NCBI RefSeq assembly: GCF_040649515.1
Contig: NZ_JBEZFP010000060.1
Coordinates: 1-49,245 of the forward strand
Length of the DNA stretch: 49,245 nucleotides
Source of the DNA: Yinghuangia elevatio
Lineage (GTDB): Bacteria; Actinomycetota; Actinomycetes; Streptomycetales; Streptomycetaceae
Direction: 5' to 3'
Of the stretch, positions 1 to 8,805 are shown one piece after another. Both the position numbers and the translations under genes were made by a program. Position 1 is the first letter of the stretch. The number at the start of each line of letters is the position of its first letter. The notes beneath the pieces were generated by a model. It searched no databases. It was not told where the DNA came from and saw only the letters and a list, made by a program, of their open reading frames with translations.

Positions 1-60
1 TGCGAGGTCGTCCGGCAACCGGCCTCGGTTGCGTGCGGGGGTACCACCGGGATCACCGGA

Positions 61-549
61 TCAGTCGAGGCGGCTCTCGATCGCGGCGACCAGCGCCGGG
101 TCGTGGGGGTCGGTGGTCGGGCGGAACCGGCCGACGACCGAGCCGTCCGCGGCGACCAGGAACTTCTCGAAGTTCCACTGCACGTCGCCGGCCGCGCCCT
201 CGGCGTCGGCGGTCTCGGTCAGCGCGGCGTACAGCGGGTGGCGGCCGTCGCCGTTGACCTCGATCTTCTCGGTCAGCGGGAACGAGACGCCGTAGGTGGT
301 CGAGCAGAACTCCTGGATCTCCTCCGCGGAGCCGGGCTCCTGCCCCATGAACTGGTTGCAGGGCACGCCCACGACGGTGAAGCCCCGCCCGGCGTACTCC
401 TTCTGGAGCTCTTCCAGGCCCGTGTACTGCGGCGTCAGGCCGCACTTGGACGCGACGTTGACCACCAGCGCGGTCTTGCCGCCGGTCAGGTCGCCGAGGG
501 TGCCGGAGGTGCCGTCGAGGCGGGCGATGGACGTGTCGAGCAGGCTCAC
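61..549 (-). CDS. Glutathione peroxidase family protein (thiol peroxidase)
   Basis: The 162-residue product is a small GPx-fold protein, the usual length for bacterial glutathione peroxidases, which reduce H2O2 and organic hydroperoxides in the cytosol. The peroxidatic residue is a normal cysteine (C36 in NVASKCG), not selenocysteine. The rest of the catalytic set is present: Q70 in the CNQFMGQEPGS segment and W125-N126 in QWNFEKF. C64 and C82 are further cysteines; C82 lies where Cys-type GPx enzymes usually keep a resolving cysteine, so thioredoxin is a more likely reductant than glutathione (family knowledge; actinomycetes use mycothiol). The GTG start at 549 follows a purine-rich GGGAGAG ribosome site. 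It is transcribed on its own; the next gene on the same strand begins about 1 kb upstream. Confidence 0.92.
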   Translation of the reverse strand: MSLLDTSIARLDGTSGTLGDLTGGKTALVVNVASKCGLTPQYTGLEELQKEYAGRGFTVVGVPCNQFMGQEPGSAEEIQEFCSTTYGVSFPLTEKIEVNGDGRHPLYAALTETADAEGAAGDVQWNFEKFLVAADGSVVGRFRPTTDPHDPALVAAIESRLD

Positions 550-701
550 AGCCGCTCTCCCTTCCTTGTTTCCCCGGGCGTCAGGTCCGCGAGAACCCGG
601 TCCGGAGGCGGACGAACGGGGGGCGCTCCATTGTCACCCCGAGATCAACGGTGTCACCGGGAGCCCCCGGAGCCGACCGTGCCGACCGGGCCCCGCCGGG
701 G

Positions 702-1613
702 TCAGCCGGCCGCGCCCCACGCCTCGACCGTACGCCGGAACCCCTCGCGCCACGGAACCGTGCACGGCCCGGTGATCGAGGTGCGCTTGGCGGTGTCCTG
801 GATCTGTCCGCGCAGCGTGCCCGGCTGCTCGACGACCTGGACCTCGGCCGGCTTCCCGGTCAACTCGCCGAAGTACGCCGACCACTCCTGCACGCTGACC
901 GGCTCGTCGCCACCCCAGTTGACGACGGTCGCGGGCGTGGACGCCGCGGCGAGCAGCGCCTCGGTCTGGCCGTTGATGTCGTCCTGGTGGATCGGGCTGT
1001 ACATGCAGGGGTCCCAGCGGGTGACCACCGGACGGCCTTCCAGGACCGCGGCCAGGTGGTGGGTCGGCAGGCCGCCGTTGGGGCCGTACGACGCGTTCAT
1101 GCGGGCGATGGTCACCGGCAGGTCGAAGGCACGGGCGCAGAAGCGGGCCACCGCCTCCTCACCGGTCTTCGAGACGGAGTACGTCGGGGAGTGCACGACG
1201 TTGGCGTCGCCCAGTGGGGCGGTCTCCGCGTACACGTGCATCGGGTCCTCGTGGGGGCGCAGCACCGAGGCCGTCGACATCACCAGCGCGGCCTTGGCCT
1301 TGCGGCAGTGCTGCAACAGCAGGCCGGTGCCCTCGGCGTTCACCCGGAGCGCCTCGTCGTAGTCCAGACCAGGGGCCTGGAACGTCGCCAGGTGCAGCAC
1401 GTAGGTGAAGTCCTGCGGAAGCTCGCTGTAGTCCGCCGCGCCGAGGTCCACCGCGCGCGTCGTGACGCCGAGGGCGTCCACCTTCGCGCGGTCGTCCGGG
1501 TTGGAGAAGCGGGCGATGCCCCACACCTCGTTGTCCTTGGCCAGGTACTCGGTGAGCGGGAACGCGATCTGCCCCGCCGGGCCGGTGATCAGGATCTTTT
1601 CGCCGGACAACAT
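702..1613 (-). CDS. NAD(P)-dependent epimerase/dehydratase (extended SDR)
   Basis: This 303-residue protein has the nucleotide-binding motif TGPAGQI (residues 10-16) at its very N terminus and the active-site pair Y145-x3-K149 in TYSVSK, with a serine-rich MSTAS stretch (112-116) just before. This is the layout of extended short-chain dehydrogenases such as nucleotide-sugar epimerases and dehydratases. The substrate cannot be told from sequence. I chose the ATG at 1613 because it is preceded by GAAGGAGG at good spacing and places the Rossmann motif at position 10; a longer in-frame start at 1664 would add 17 residues without homology. The gene is divergent from the small disrupted frame at 1686. 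No sugar-pathway genes are beside it. Confidence 0.85.
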   Translation of the reverse strand: MLSGEKILITGPAGQIAFPLTEYLAKDNEVWGIARFSNPDDRAKVDALGVTTRAVDLGAADYSELPQDFTYVLHLATFQAPGLDYDEALRVNAEGTGLLLQHCRKAKAALVMSTASVLRPHEDPMHVYAETAPLGDANVVHSPTYSVSKTGEEAVARFCARAFDLPVTIARMNASYGPNGGLPTHHLAAVLEGRPVVTRWDPCMYSPIHQDDINGQTEALLAAASTPATVVNWGGDEPVSVQEWSAYFGELTGKPAEVQVVEQPGTLRGQIQDTAKRTSITGPCTVPWREGFRRTVEAWGAAG

Positions 1614-1685
1614 CGAGTGGCCTCCTTCGGGATGTGACGCTTCGTCATATCCGAGATCGGCCACCGAAACCAGGAGGACCCCGGC

Positions 1686-1929
1686 GTGACGCTCGACGCA
1701 CCCGCGGTGCGGAGCGCCCTCGGGCCGGCAGGCGAACCTCTACCGCCCGCGGTTCGTGCGGTTCACGCCGGACAGCGACAACTGGACGCCGGCCTGGCTG
1801 ACGCCGGGGCACACGTACCCGCTCCAATTGGGCGCGGTCGCGTGGTCGGGCGCCGAGAGCGCGGGGGCGCCGGTGGTCTCGGCGACGGCGGTGGCACGTC
1901 CGGCGGAGCCCGTCGAACCCAAAGACTAA
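1686..1929 (+). pseudogene. Small frame-disrupted coding sequence, unrecognised
   Basis: A GTG at 1686 sits 7 bases after a perfect AGGAGG (1672-1677) and starts a frame with high third-position GC (MTLDAPAVRSALG). Around 1718-1732 that bias leaves this frame and appears one base over: from 1723 the shifted frame reads RQANLYRPRFVRFTPDSD and onward to a TAA at 1927-1929, with almost every codon ending in G or C. The shifted frame has no start codon of its own after the stop at 1687-1689. A net one-base insertion near the GGG at 1722-1724 would therefore join both halves into a protein of about 80 residues. It may be a real lesion, a sequencing error, or rarely a programmed shift. I do not recognise the protein. 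Confidence 0.45.
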
Positions 1930-1971
1930 AGAGCTAAAACGTTGCTCCTTACACGAGTAAGCTGAGGGACT

Positions 1972-2005
1972 GCTCCCTTTCCGTGGCATCCCACGCAAAG
2001 GGAGC
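1972..2005. terminator. Long near-perfect hairpin upstream of MFS gene
   Basis: The arms GCTCCCTTT and AAAGGGAGC enclose, after a single C/C mismatch, a second stem CGTGG/CCACG with a four-base loop CATC. This gives 14 paired positions in 34 bases. There is no T-run on the plus side. It lies 43 bases after the small disrupted gene and 35 bases before the MFS start, so it could end that transcript or act in the leader of the transporter mRNA. Confidence 0.6.
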
Positions 2006-2040
2006 GGTCCTGACCACTCGCGTACCTACGTGGAGCCCCT

Positions 2041-3291
2041 GTGCTGTCCCCCTACAGGCGAATATTCGAAGCGCCCGGAAGCCTCGCGTTCTCCGCGGCC
2101 GGGTTCGTCTCACGCATGCCGCTGTCGATGACCGGCATCGGGATCGTCACCATGCTCTCCCAGATGCGCGACTCCTACGGCCTCGCCGGCGCCGTCACCG
2201 CGGTGATGATGATCTCCGGTGCGGTCTGCGGCCCCCAGATCTCGCGCCTCGTCGACCGCTTCGGGCAGCGCCGCGTCGCCCTCCCCGCCACCGCCGTGAC
2301 GCTCTCCGGCGGTGCCGCACTGCTGATCTGCGCCCGGCTCGAAGCCCCCGACTGGACCCTGTTCGTCGCCGCGATCCCGGTCGGCTGCATGCCCACCTTC
2401 GGCTCGATGGTCCGCGCGCGGTGGTCGCACATCTACCGCGGCGACCCGGAACGCCTGCACACCGCCTACTCGTTCGAGTCCGTCGTCGACGAGATGTGCT
2501 TCATCCTCGGCCCGATCCTCGCGGTCGGACTGTCCACCGCGGTCTTCCCCGAGGCCGGCGTGCTGGTCTCCGGCACCTTCCTGGCCGTCGGCGCGGTGCT
2601 CTTCTGCGCGCAGACCAGGACCGAGCCGCCGGTACGCGCCCCCGACGGCACGAAGCACGGCTCCGCGATCCGCTCGGCCGGAGTGCGCGTGCTGGTCCTC
2701 ACCTACATAGCCACCGGCGCCATCTTCGGCTCCATCGACGTCGTCACCGTCGCCTTCGCCGAGGACGAGGGGCACAAGGCCCTCGCCAGCGTCGCCCTCT
2801 CGGTCTACGCCCTCGGCTCCTGCGTCGCGGGCATCGCCTTCGGCATCATGAAGCCCCGCGGCACCGGCGCGGCGCGCTTCCTCACCGGCGTCCTCGTGAT
2901 GTCCGCCAGCATGGTCCCGCTGCTCTTCGTCACCAACCTGTGGTTCGTCGGCGCCGCCCTCTTCCTCGCGGGCCTGTCCGTAGCGCCGACCATGGTCACC
3001 ACGATGTCCCTCGTCGGCGACTTCGTCCCGGCCCGCCAGCTCACCGAGGGCATGTCCTGGACCATCACCGGCCTCGCCGTCGGCGTCGCGGCCGGCTCGT
3101 CCATCGGCGGCGTGGTGGTGGACGCCCACGGCTCAGCCGCCGGTTACTCCGTCCCGGTCGTCGCCGCGGCCGCCGGCGCCCTCATCGCGCTGGCCGGAAG
3201 CCCCTGGCTCCGCCGCCCGACCCCCGGGGACGCAATCGGCCCCGACACCGCGTCTCCGCAGGTCAGGGCCGATATGTCACAGAGCGGATGA
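2041..3291 (+). CDS. MFS transporter, drug/metabolite efflux type
   Basis: The 416-residue product is strongly hydrophobic along its length, with about a dozen predicted membrane helices, and carries a typical cytoplasmic loop 2-3 signature, SRLVDRFGQRR. Both fit the major facilitator superfamily, proton-coupled export of small molecules across the cell membrane. The substrate cannot be predicted. The GTG start at 2041 has a weak GGAG about 7 bases upstream and immediately precedes a short basic N terminus. The 3' end is unusual: the last codons and the TGA (3289-3291) overlap the 3' end of the opposite-strand tRNA-Gly gene by 9 bases. A conspicuous hairpin lies just upstream. Confidence 0.85.
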   Translation: MLSPYRRIFEAPGSLAFSAAGFVSRMPLSMTGIGIVTMLSQMRDSYGLAGAVTAVMMISGAVCGPQISRLVDRFGQRRVALPATAVTLSGGAALLICARLEAPDWTLFVAAIPVGCMPTFGSMVRARWSHIYRGDPERLHTAYSFESVVDEMCFILGPILAVGLSTAVFPEAGVLVSGTFLAVGAVLFCAQTRTEPPVRAPDGTKHGSAIRSAGVRVLVLTYIATGAIFGSIDVVTVAFAEDEGHKALASVALSVYALGSCVAGIAFGIMKPRGTGAARFLTGVLVMSASMVPLLFVTNLWFVGAALFLAGLSVAPTMVTTMSLVGDFVPARQLTEGMSWTITGLAVGVAAGSSIGGVVVDAHGSAAGYSVPVVAAAAGALIALAGSPWLRRPTPGDAIGPDTASPQVRADMSQSG

Positions 3292-3353
3292 CGAGAATCG
3301 AACTCGCGTAATCAGTTTGGAAGACTGAGGCTCTACCATTGAGCTACATCCGC
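3283..3353 (-). tRNA. tRNA-Gly (anticodon TCC)
   Basis: The reverse strand folds as a cloverleaf with acceptor arms GCGGATG/CATCCGC, D-arm GCTCAATGGTAGAGC, anticodon stem TCAGT/ACTGA around loop CTTCCAA (anticodon TCC at 3321-3319) and T-arm with GTTCGATTC. The discriminator is U and CCA is not encoded. A TACTCT -10-like hexamer lies upstream on the minus strand at 3402-3397. Its 3' end overlaps the convergent MFS gene. Confidence 0.95.
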
Positions 3354-3499
3354 ATGTGCCGCGACGCTCGGCTTTGGGCCGGGCGTCCGGGCATTAGAGT
3401 ACCGGATCGGCGGGGGCGCGTGCGGGCAGGCACGCGACGAGGCGTTCACCGGGCAGTGCAGACTGTACCGTGGCGTCCTCTAGACTCTTCCGAGCGCCA

Positions 3500-3575
3500 C
3501 GGGGCGTAGCGTAGTGGCTAGCGCGCCTGCTTTGGGAGCAGGAGATCGGGAGTTCGAGTCTCCCCGCCCCGACCA
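3500..3575 (+). tRNA. tRNA-Pro (anticodon TGG)
   Basis: Cloverleaf with acceptor arms CGGGGCG/CGCCCCG, anticodon stem CCTGC/GCAGG around loop TTTGGGA (anticodon TGG at 3533-3535), T-arm with GTTCGAGTC, and an encoded CCA end at 3573-3575. A TAGACT -10 hexamer at 3481-3486 is well placed for its transcription. It is 91 bases before tig. Confidence 0.96.
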
Positions 3576-3666
3576 TGCGTCCTGGTGGCGGAGCCCCCAA
3601 GCGCACCGCTACAGACCATTTCCATCTGGCCGGAAGTACCGCCGCCCGCAACAAGGAGACCCAACC

Positions 3667-5028
3667 GTGAAGAGCGCCGTGGAGACTCTGAACCCCACTC
3701 GGGTTCGGCTCACCGTCGAGGTTCCCTCCGAGGAGCTCAAGCCCAGCCTCGATGCGGCGTACAAGAAGATCAGCCAGTCGATCACGGTGCCGGGCTTCCG
3801 CAAGGGCAAGATCCCTTCGCGCATCATCGACCAGCGCTTCGGCCGCGAGGCGGTCTTCGTCGAGGCGTTCGACGACATTCTGTCGTCGTCGTACGGCAAG
3901 GCCGTCGAGGAGAACGAGCTCCGCGTGCTCGGCCAGCCCGAGGTGACCGAGGTCACCGAGGTCGGCGAGCTGTCCAACGGCGCGGACCTGAAGTTCATCG
4001 CCGAGGTGGACACGCGTCCGACCATCGAGGTGCCGGAGTACGAGGGCATCGAGGTGTCCGTCGACGACCTCGCGGTCACCGACGAGGACATCGACGAGCA
4101 GATCGACCAGCTCCGCGACCGCTTCGGCTCGCTGAAGGCCGTCGAGCGCGCCGCCGAGAAGGACGACACGGTCGTCATCGACCTCGAGGCGAAGGTCGAC
4201 GGCGAGGTCCTGGAGGACGGCGTCGCGTCCGGCATGTCGTACGTGGTCGGCAGCGACACCATGATCGACGGCCTGGACGAGGCCGTGACCGGCCTGTCCG
4301 CCGGCGAGGAGAAGGCGTTCTCGACCGAACTCAAGGGCGGCAGCGGCGAGGGCCAGACCGCGGACGTCACGGTCAAGGTCACCGCCGTCAAGACCAAGGA
4401 ACTTCCCGAGCTGGACGACGACTTCGCGCAGCTCGCGAGCGAGTTCGACACGCTGGACGAGCTCAAGGCCGACATCAAGGGCCGCCTGGAGCACACCAAG
4501 GCGCACGACCAGATCAACGACGGCCGCGACAAGGTCCTCGAGAAGCTGCTCGAGCTCGTCGAGGTGCCGCTGCCGGAGAAGGTCGTCGCCGAGGAGATCG
4601 ACCAGCGCAAGCAGCAGATGGACCAGCAGCTCTCGATGATGGGCGTCACGCTGGACAAGTGGCTGGAGATCCAGGGCCAGACCGCCGAGGCGTACGACGC
4701 CGAGTTGCAGGACAGCGTCGCCAAGGGCATGCGGGTGCAGTTCCTCCTCGACGAGATCGTCAAGAAGGAGCAGATCTCGGTCAACCAGGACGAGCTGACC
4801 CAGCACCTCATCGCCCGCGCCCAGCAGTCCGGCATGAGCCCGGACCAGTTCGCCCAGCAGGTCATGCAGGCCGGGTACGTCCCGGTGCTGGTCGGCGAGG
4901 TCGCCCGCGGCAAGGCGCTGGACGTCATCGCGGCGGCGGCCAAGGCCACCGACGCGTCGGGCAACGAGGTCGACCTGGCCAAGGACCTGCACGCGGGCGA
5001 CGAGGGTCACGAGCACCACGACCACTGA
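3667..5028 (+). CDS. tig: Trigger factor, ribosome-associated chaperone / prolyl isomerase
   Basis: The 453-residue protein meets nascent chains at the ribosome exit tunnel and has peptidyl-prolyl isomerase activity. The N-terminal ribosome-docking signature GFRKGKIP is at residues 43-50, followed by an FKBP-type domain at about 155-240 and the helical C-terminal chaperone arms rich in Gln, Glu and Lys. The tail ends in a His/Asp/Glu-rich stretch (HAGDEGHEHHDH), a common but variable feature in actinomycetes that may bind metal. I chose the GTG at 3667, giving the normal N terminus VKSAVETL, with AAGGAGA nine bases upstream; the frame is open further back into the tRNA, but that part is not protein-like. 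It opens the tig-clpP1-clpP2-clpX block. Confidence 0.97.
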   Translation: MKSAVETLNPTRVRLTVEVPSEELKPSLDAAYKKISQSITVPGFRKGKIPSRIIDQRFGREAVFVEAFDDILSSSYGKAVEENELRVLGQPEVTEVTEVGELSNGADLKFIAEVDTRPTIEVPEYEGIEVSVDDLAVTDEDIDEQIDQLRDRFGSLKAVERAAEKDDTVVIDLEAKVDGEVLEDGVASGMSYVVGSDTMIDGLDEAVTGLSAGEEKAFSTELKGGSGEGQTADVTVKVTAVKTKELPELDDDFAQLASEFDTLDELKADIKGRLEHTKAHDQINDGRDKVLEKLLELVEVPLPEKVVAEEIDQRKQQMDQQLSMMGVTLDKWLEIQGQTAEAYDAELQDSVAKGMRVQFLLDEIVKKEQISVNQDELTQHLIARAQQSGMSPDQFAQQVMQAGYVPVLVGEVARGKALDVIAAAAKATDASGNEVDLAKDLHAGDEGHEHHDH

Positions 5029-5109
5029 GCGTCCGAGGACTTCGGGCGGGGGTCGGAGCGGCCGCGGACGATCGCGGCGATCTGACGCACCGTCCGATCG
5101 CTTGAACGC

Positions 5110-5143
5110 CGGGGCCCGGCCGCTTCCCAGCGGCCGGGCCCCG
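5110..5143 (+). terminator. Hairpin terminator after tig
   Basis: A perfect 14-bp stem: CGGGGCCCGGCCGC at 5110-5123 pairs with GCGGCCGGGCCCCG at 5130-5143 around the loop TTCCCA. There is no T-run, as is usual for Streptomyces terminators. It separates tig from the clp operon. Confidence 0.75.
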
Positions 5144-5241
5144 ACGCATTGGGTGCGTCCCCGGACACGCCCCGGGTACCGCCCGCCCCGCTGCACGGTG
5201 TAGCCCATCGGCCCGCGCCCCGCCCGGAAATCGGACCGATG

Positions 5242-5255
5242 CGCTGTGGGCGAAC
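5242..5255. promoter_or_regulatory. Candidate ClgR box upstream of clpP1
   Basis: CGCTGTGGGCGAAC (reverse complement GTTCGCCCACAGCG) fits the published actinobacterial ClgR pattern, GTTCGC-N5-GCG, at all fixed positions. ClgR activates clpP1P2 in Streptomyces. The site is 161 bases before the clpP1 start and about 40 bases before a TAGGGT -10-like hexamer (5294-5299), a reasonable activator position. The 387-base gap between tig and clpP1 otherwise holds only the tig terminator; no coding is seen. Confidence 0.5.
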
Positions 5256-5415
5256 AGCCCGGCGTCGGGGATGGCCACAGCGGATCAGCGCGTTAGGGTC
5301 GCTGTACGAGGGGACACCGCCAGGCGTCCGTGCCGGAACCGGGCAGGACCGGTGCCCCCGCAAAGGTCGACTTCAGGACGGCTCGGGTTGCCGTCGGAAA
5401 CGAGCAGGTGGATAC

Positions 5416-6054
5416 GTGACGAATCCGCAGATCGTGACTCCGGGACTCGCGGTGCCCGCCATGCGCGCACCTCAGGGCGGTATGGGGCTCGACGACCAGG
5501 TCTACAACCGGCTGCTGCGCGAGCGGATCATCTTCCTCGGCGCGCCGGTCGACGACCAGATCGCGAACGCGATCTCGGCGCAGCTGCTGCTGCTCAACGC
5601 CGAAGACCCGGACAAGGACATCTCGCTGTACATCAACTCGCCGGGCGGCTCCGTCACGGCGGGTATGGCGATCTACGACACCATGCAGTTCATCAGCAAC
5701 GACGTGTCGACCGTCGCGATGGGACTGGCGGCCTCGATGGGCCAGTTCCTGCTGACGGCCGGTGCGCCGGGCAAGCGCATCGCGCTGGCCAACACCGAGA
5801 TCCTCATGCACCAGCCCTCCGCGGGCCTCGGCGGTGCCGCGTCGGACATCCGCATCCAGGCCGCGCAGCTGCTGCGCCTGAAGAAGCGCATGGCCGAGCT
5901 GATCGCCGAGCACTCCGGGCGCACCTACGAGGAGATCGAGCGCGACTCGGACCGCGACCGCTGGTTCACCGCCGGCGAGGCCAAGGATTACGGTCTGGTC
6001 GACCACGTGGTCACCAGCGCCCGCGAGGTCCCGACCAACGGCAGCGCCAGCTGA
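5416..6054 (+). CDS. clpP1: ATP-dependent Clp protease proteolytic subunit 1
   Basis: A 212-residue ClpP with a complete serine-protease triad: S107 in GLAASMGQ, H132 in LMHQPSAG and D181 in SDRDRW, at the spacing of E. coli S97/H122/D171. The INSPGGSV oxyanion and substrate-binding segment is at 73-80. ClpP1 normally assembles with ClpP2 into a mixed tetradecamer that degrades proteins delivered by ClpX or ClpC. The GTG at 5416 is chosen because it leaves a short propeptide-like N terminus; its ribosome site (AGGTGG) is weak, and the long upstream open frame is not conserved-looking. It is followed after 60 bases by clpP2, so the two are probably cotranscribed from the ClgR-type promoter region. 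Confidence 0.96.
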   Translation: MTNPQIVTPGLAVPAMRAPQGGMGLDDQVYNRLLRERIIFLGAPVDDQIANAISAQLLLLNAEDPDKDISLYINSPGGSVTAGMAIYDTMQFISNDVSTVAMGLAASMGQFLLTAGAPGKRIALANTEILMHQPSAGLGGAASDIRIQAAQLLRLKKRMAELIAEHSGRTYEEIERDSDRDRWFTAGEAKDYGLVDHVVTSAREVPTNGSAS

Positions 6055-6114
6055 TCCGCCGGCGACAACCCGCAGCCGAGTCAACCAGCATTGCCGTCCG
6101 GAGGATCTGAACCC

Positions 6115-6789
6115 ATGACCGACCTGTCCTTCCCCACCCCGAGGCCGGACGCCCAGTCGCTTTTCACCGGGCGTCCCGACGGCCGCTACATCGTCCCGCA
6201 GTTCGAGGAGCGCACCTCCCAGGGCATCAAGCGGTACGACCCCTACGCCAAGCTCTTCGAAGAGCGCATCATCTTCCTCGGCGTCCAGATCGACGACACG
6301 TCCGCCAACGACGTGATGGCCCAGCTGCTCACGCTGGAGTCGATGGACCCGGACCGCGACATCTCGATCTACATCAACTCGCCCGGCGGCTCGTTCACCG
6401 CGCTGACCGCCATCTACGACACGATGCAGTTCGTGCGCCCCGACATCCAGACGGTGTGCATGGGCCAGGCGGCCTCGGCCGCCGCGGTGCTGCTCGCGGC
6501 CGGCACGGCCGGCAAGCGAATGGCGCTGCCGAACTCCCGCATTCTCATCCACCAGCCGTACAGTGAAACTGGGCGTGCGCAGGTTTCCGACCTGGAGATC
6601 CAGGCCAACGAGATCATGCGCATGCGCACGCTGCTGGAGGACATGCTTTCCAAGCACAGCAATCGTCCGATCGAACAGGTCCGCGAGGACATCGAGCGGG
6701 ACAAGATCCTCACCGCCGAAGAGGCGCTGGCGTACGGCCTCATCGACGAGATCACCTCCCCGCGGAAGTCCCCCCGGTCGACCGGATGA
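6115..6789 (+). CDS. clpP2: ATP-dependent Clp protease proteolytic subunit 2
   Basis: A 224-residue second ClpP subunit with triad S121 (GQAASAAA), H146 (ILIHQP) and D196 (EDIERDKI). The INSPGGSF segment is at 87-94. The N terminus is some 15 residues longer than in ClpP1 and includes an aromatic, basic stretch ahead of the first helix, as usual for actinobacterial ClpP2, the partner that docks the ATPase. The ATG at 6115 has GGAGG ten bases upstream. It lies in the same operon as clpP1 and is followed by a strong hairpin that separates it from clpX. Confidence 0.96.
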   Translation: MTDLSFPTPRPDAQSLFTGRPDGRYIVPQFEERTSQGIKRYDPYAKLFEERIIFLGVQIDDTSANDVMAQLLTLESMDPDRDISIYINSPGGSFTALTAIYDTMQFVRPDIQTVCMGQAASAAAVLLAAGTAGKRMALPNSRILIHQPYSETGRAQVSDLEIQANEIMRMRTLLEDMLSKHSNRPIEQVREDIERDKILTAEEALAYGLIDEITSPRKSPRSTG

Positions 6790-6795
6790 CGGCGG

Positions 6796-6830
6796 CATCG
6801 GCCGGTCGGGAGTGTCGCGACCGGCCGATG
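6796..6830 (+). terminator. Hairpin after clpP2
   Basis: Perfect 13-bp inverted repeat: CATCGGCCGGTCG at 6796-6808 and CGACCGGCCGATG at 6818-6830 with a nine-base loop. It starts seven bases after the clpP2 stop and implies that clpX has its own promoter in the following 165 bases, where TACCGT at 6931-6936 is one possible -10. Confidence 0.7.
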
Positions 6831-6995
6831 GACCCTCTCCCGAGGGGGGCGTTCGCGGTTCGAGGGGGCACCGGCCCCTCAAAATGACCGCGGACGGGCC
6901 AAAACCAGGGGATGGGCGTTTGCGGCGGGGTACCGTCGAAAGACCAGGCACCAGGTCCGGTTCCTACCGGGGCCCAGGCGAAGGAGATGCACCTC

Positions 6996-8279
<1,284 letters not shown>

Positions 8280-8296
8280 GCCCACTTCGCGACAAG

Positions 8297-8327
8297 GCCC
8301 CGCATCCCGGCGACCGGGATGCGGGGC
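8297..8327 (+). terminator. Strong terminator after clpX
   Basis: Perfect 14-bp stem: GCCCCGCATCCCGG at 8297-8310 pairs with CCGGGATGCGGGGC at 8314-8327 around CGA, followed by TTCTGTGTGTCTG. It lies 17 bases after the clpX stop and faces the convergent rhodanese gene. Confidence 0.85.
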
Positions 8328-8401
8328 TTCTGTGTGTCTGCCGCCCTGTGCTTCTTGCGCTGTGCCCTGTGCTCCGTGCGCTGTGCTCCTTGAGCTGTGC
8401 G

Positions 8402-8728
8402 CTATGCGCTTTCGGTCGGCAAGCCGGCCGCGACCCAGTCCTCGATGCCCTCGCGGTACTTGCGGACGTCCGCGTACCCGAGCCGGACCAGCGCGTCGGC
8501 GACCTGGCCGCTGTTCGGGCAGGCGGGGTTGCTGCAGTAGGTGACGACGGGCCGGGTGCGGTCGGGTAGCCGCTCGGCCGCCCGCTCGGCGACTTCGGTG
8601 GGGTGCAGCGGTATCGCGCCGGGGAGGTGCTGCTTGGCGTGGTACTCGCCGCCGAGTGCGTCGACGACGGTCACCGCGTCGTCGGCGATCGCCGAGCGCA
8701 GTTCGTCACGGGTGATCAATGCGGTCAT
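8402..8728 (-). CDS. Rhodanese-like sulfurtransferase, single domain
   Basis: A 108-residue single rhodanese domain, the size of PspE/GlpE-type proteins that carry sulfane sulfur on a cysteine. The active-site loop is YCSNPACPNSG with the nucleophile at C65; the extra cysteine C70 within the loop is notable and could form a disulfide or polysulfide. The CH2A-like segment EYHAKQHLPGAIPL precedes it. The ATG at 8728 has GGAGG a few bases upstream. It is divergent from a TetR-family regulator, and two palindromes in the shared intergenic region suggest that the regulator controls both genes. The physiological sulfur acceptor is unknown. Confidence 0.88.
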   Translation of the reverse strand: MTALITRDELRSAIADDAVTVVDALGGEYHAKQHLPGAIPLHPTEVAERAAERLPDRTRPVVTYCSNPACPNSGQVADALVRLGYADVRKYREGIEDWVAAGLPTESA

Positions 8729-8750
8729 GGCTGGACGCCTCCAGTGAAGT

Positions 8751-8796
8751 GGACTATGGTCCGGTTGTGCCCGATGAACTTAACGGACCGCAGTCC
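8751..8796. promoter_or_regulatory. Paired palindromic operator between rhodanese and tetR
   Basis: Two copies of GGAC-N4-GTCC, GGACTATGGTCC at 8751-8762 and GGACCGCAGTCC at 8785-8796, lie 34 bp apart centre to centre, each within a longer match (GTGGAC...GTCCGG and CGGAC...GTCCGC). This is the form of TetR/AcrR-family operators. They occupy the divergent promoter region, so negative control of both genes by the TetR protein is likely. Confidence 0.6.
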
Positions 8797-8805
8797 GCTT
8801 CGTCA

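Noticed and set aside
3283..3575. Integrated element between the two tRNA genes
   Set aside because: Only about 150 bases lie between them, with no integrase and no repeated tRNA end in the window.
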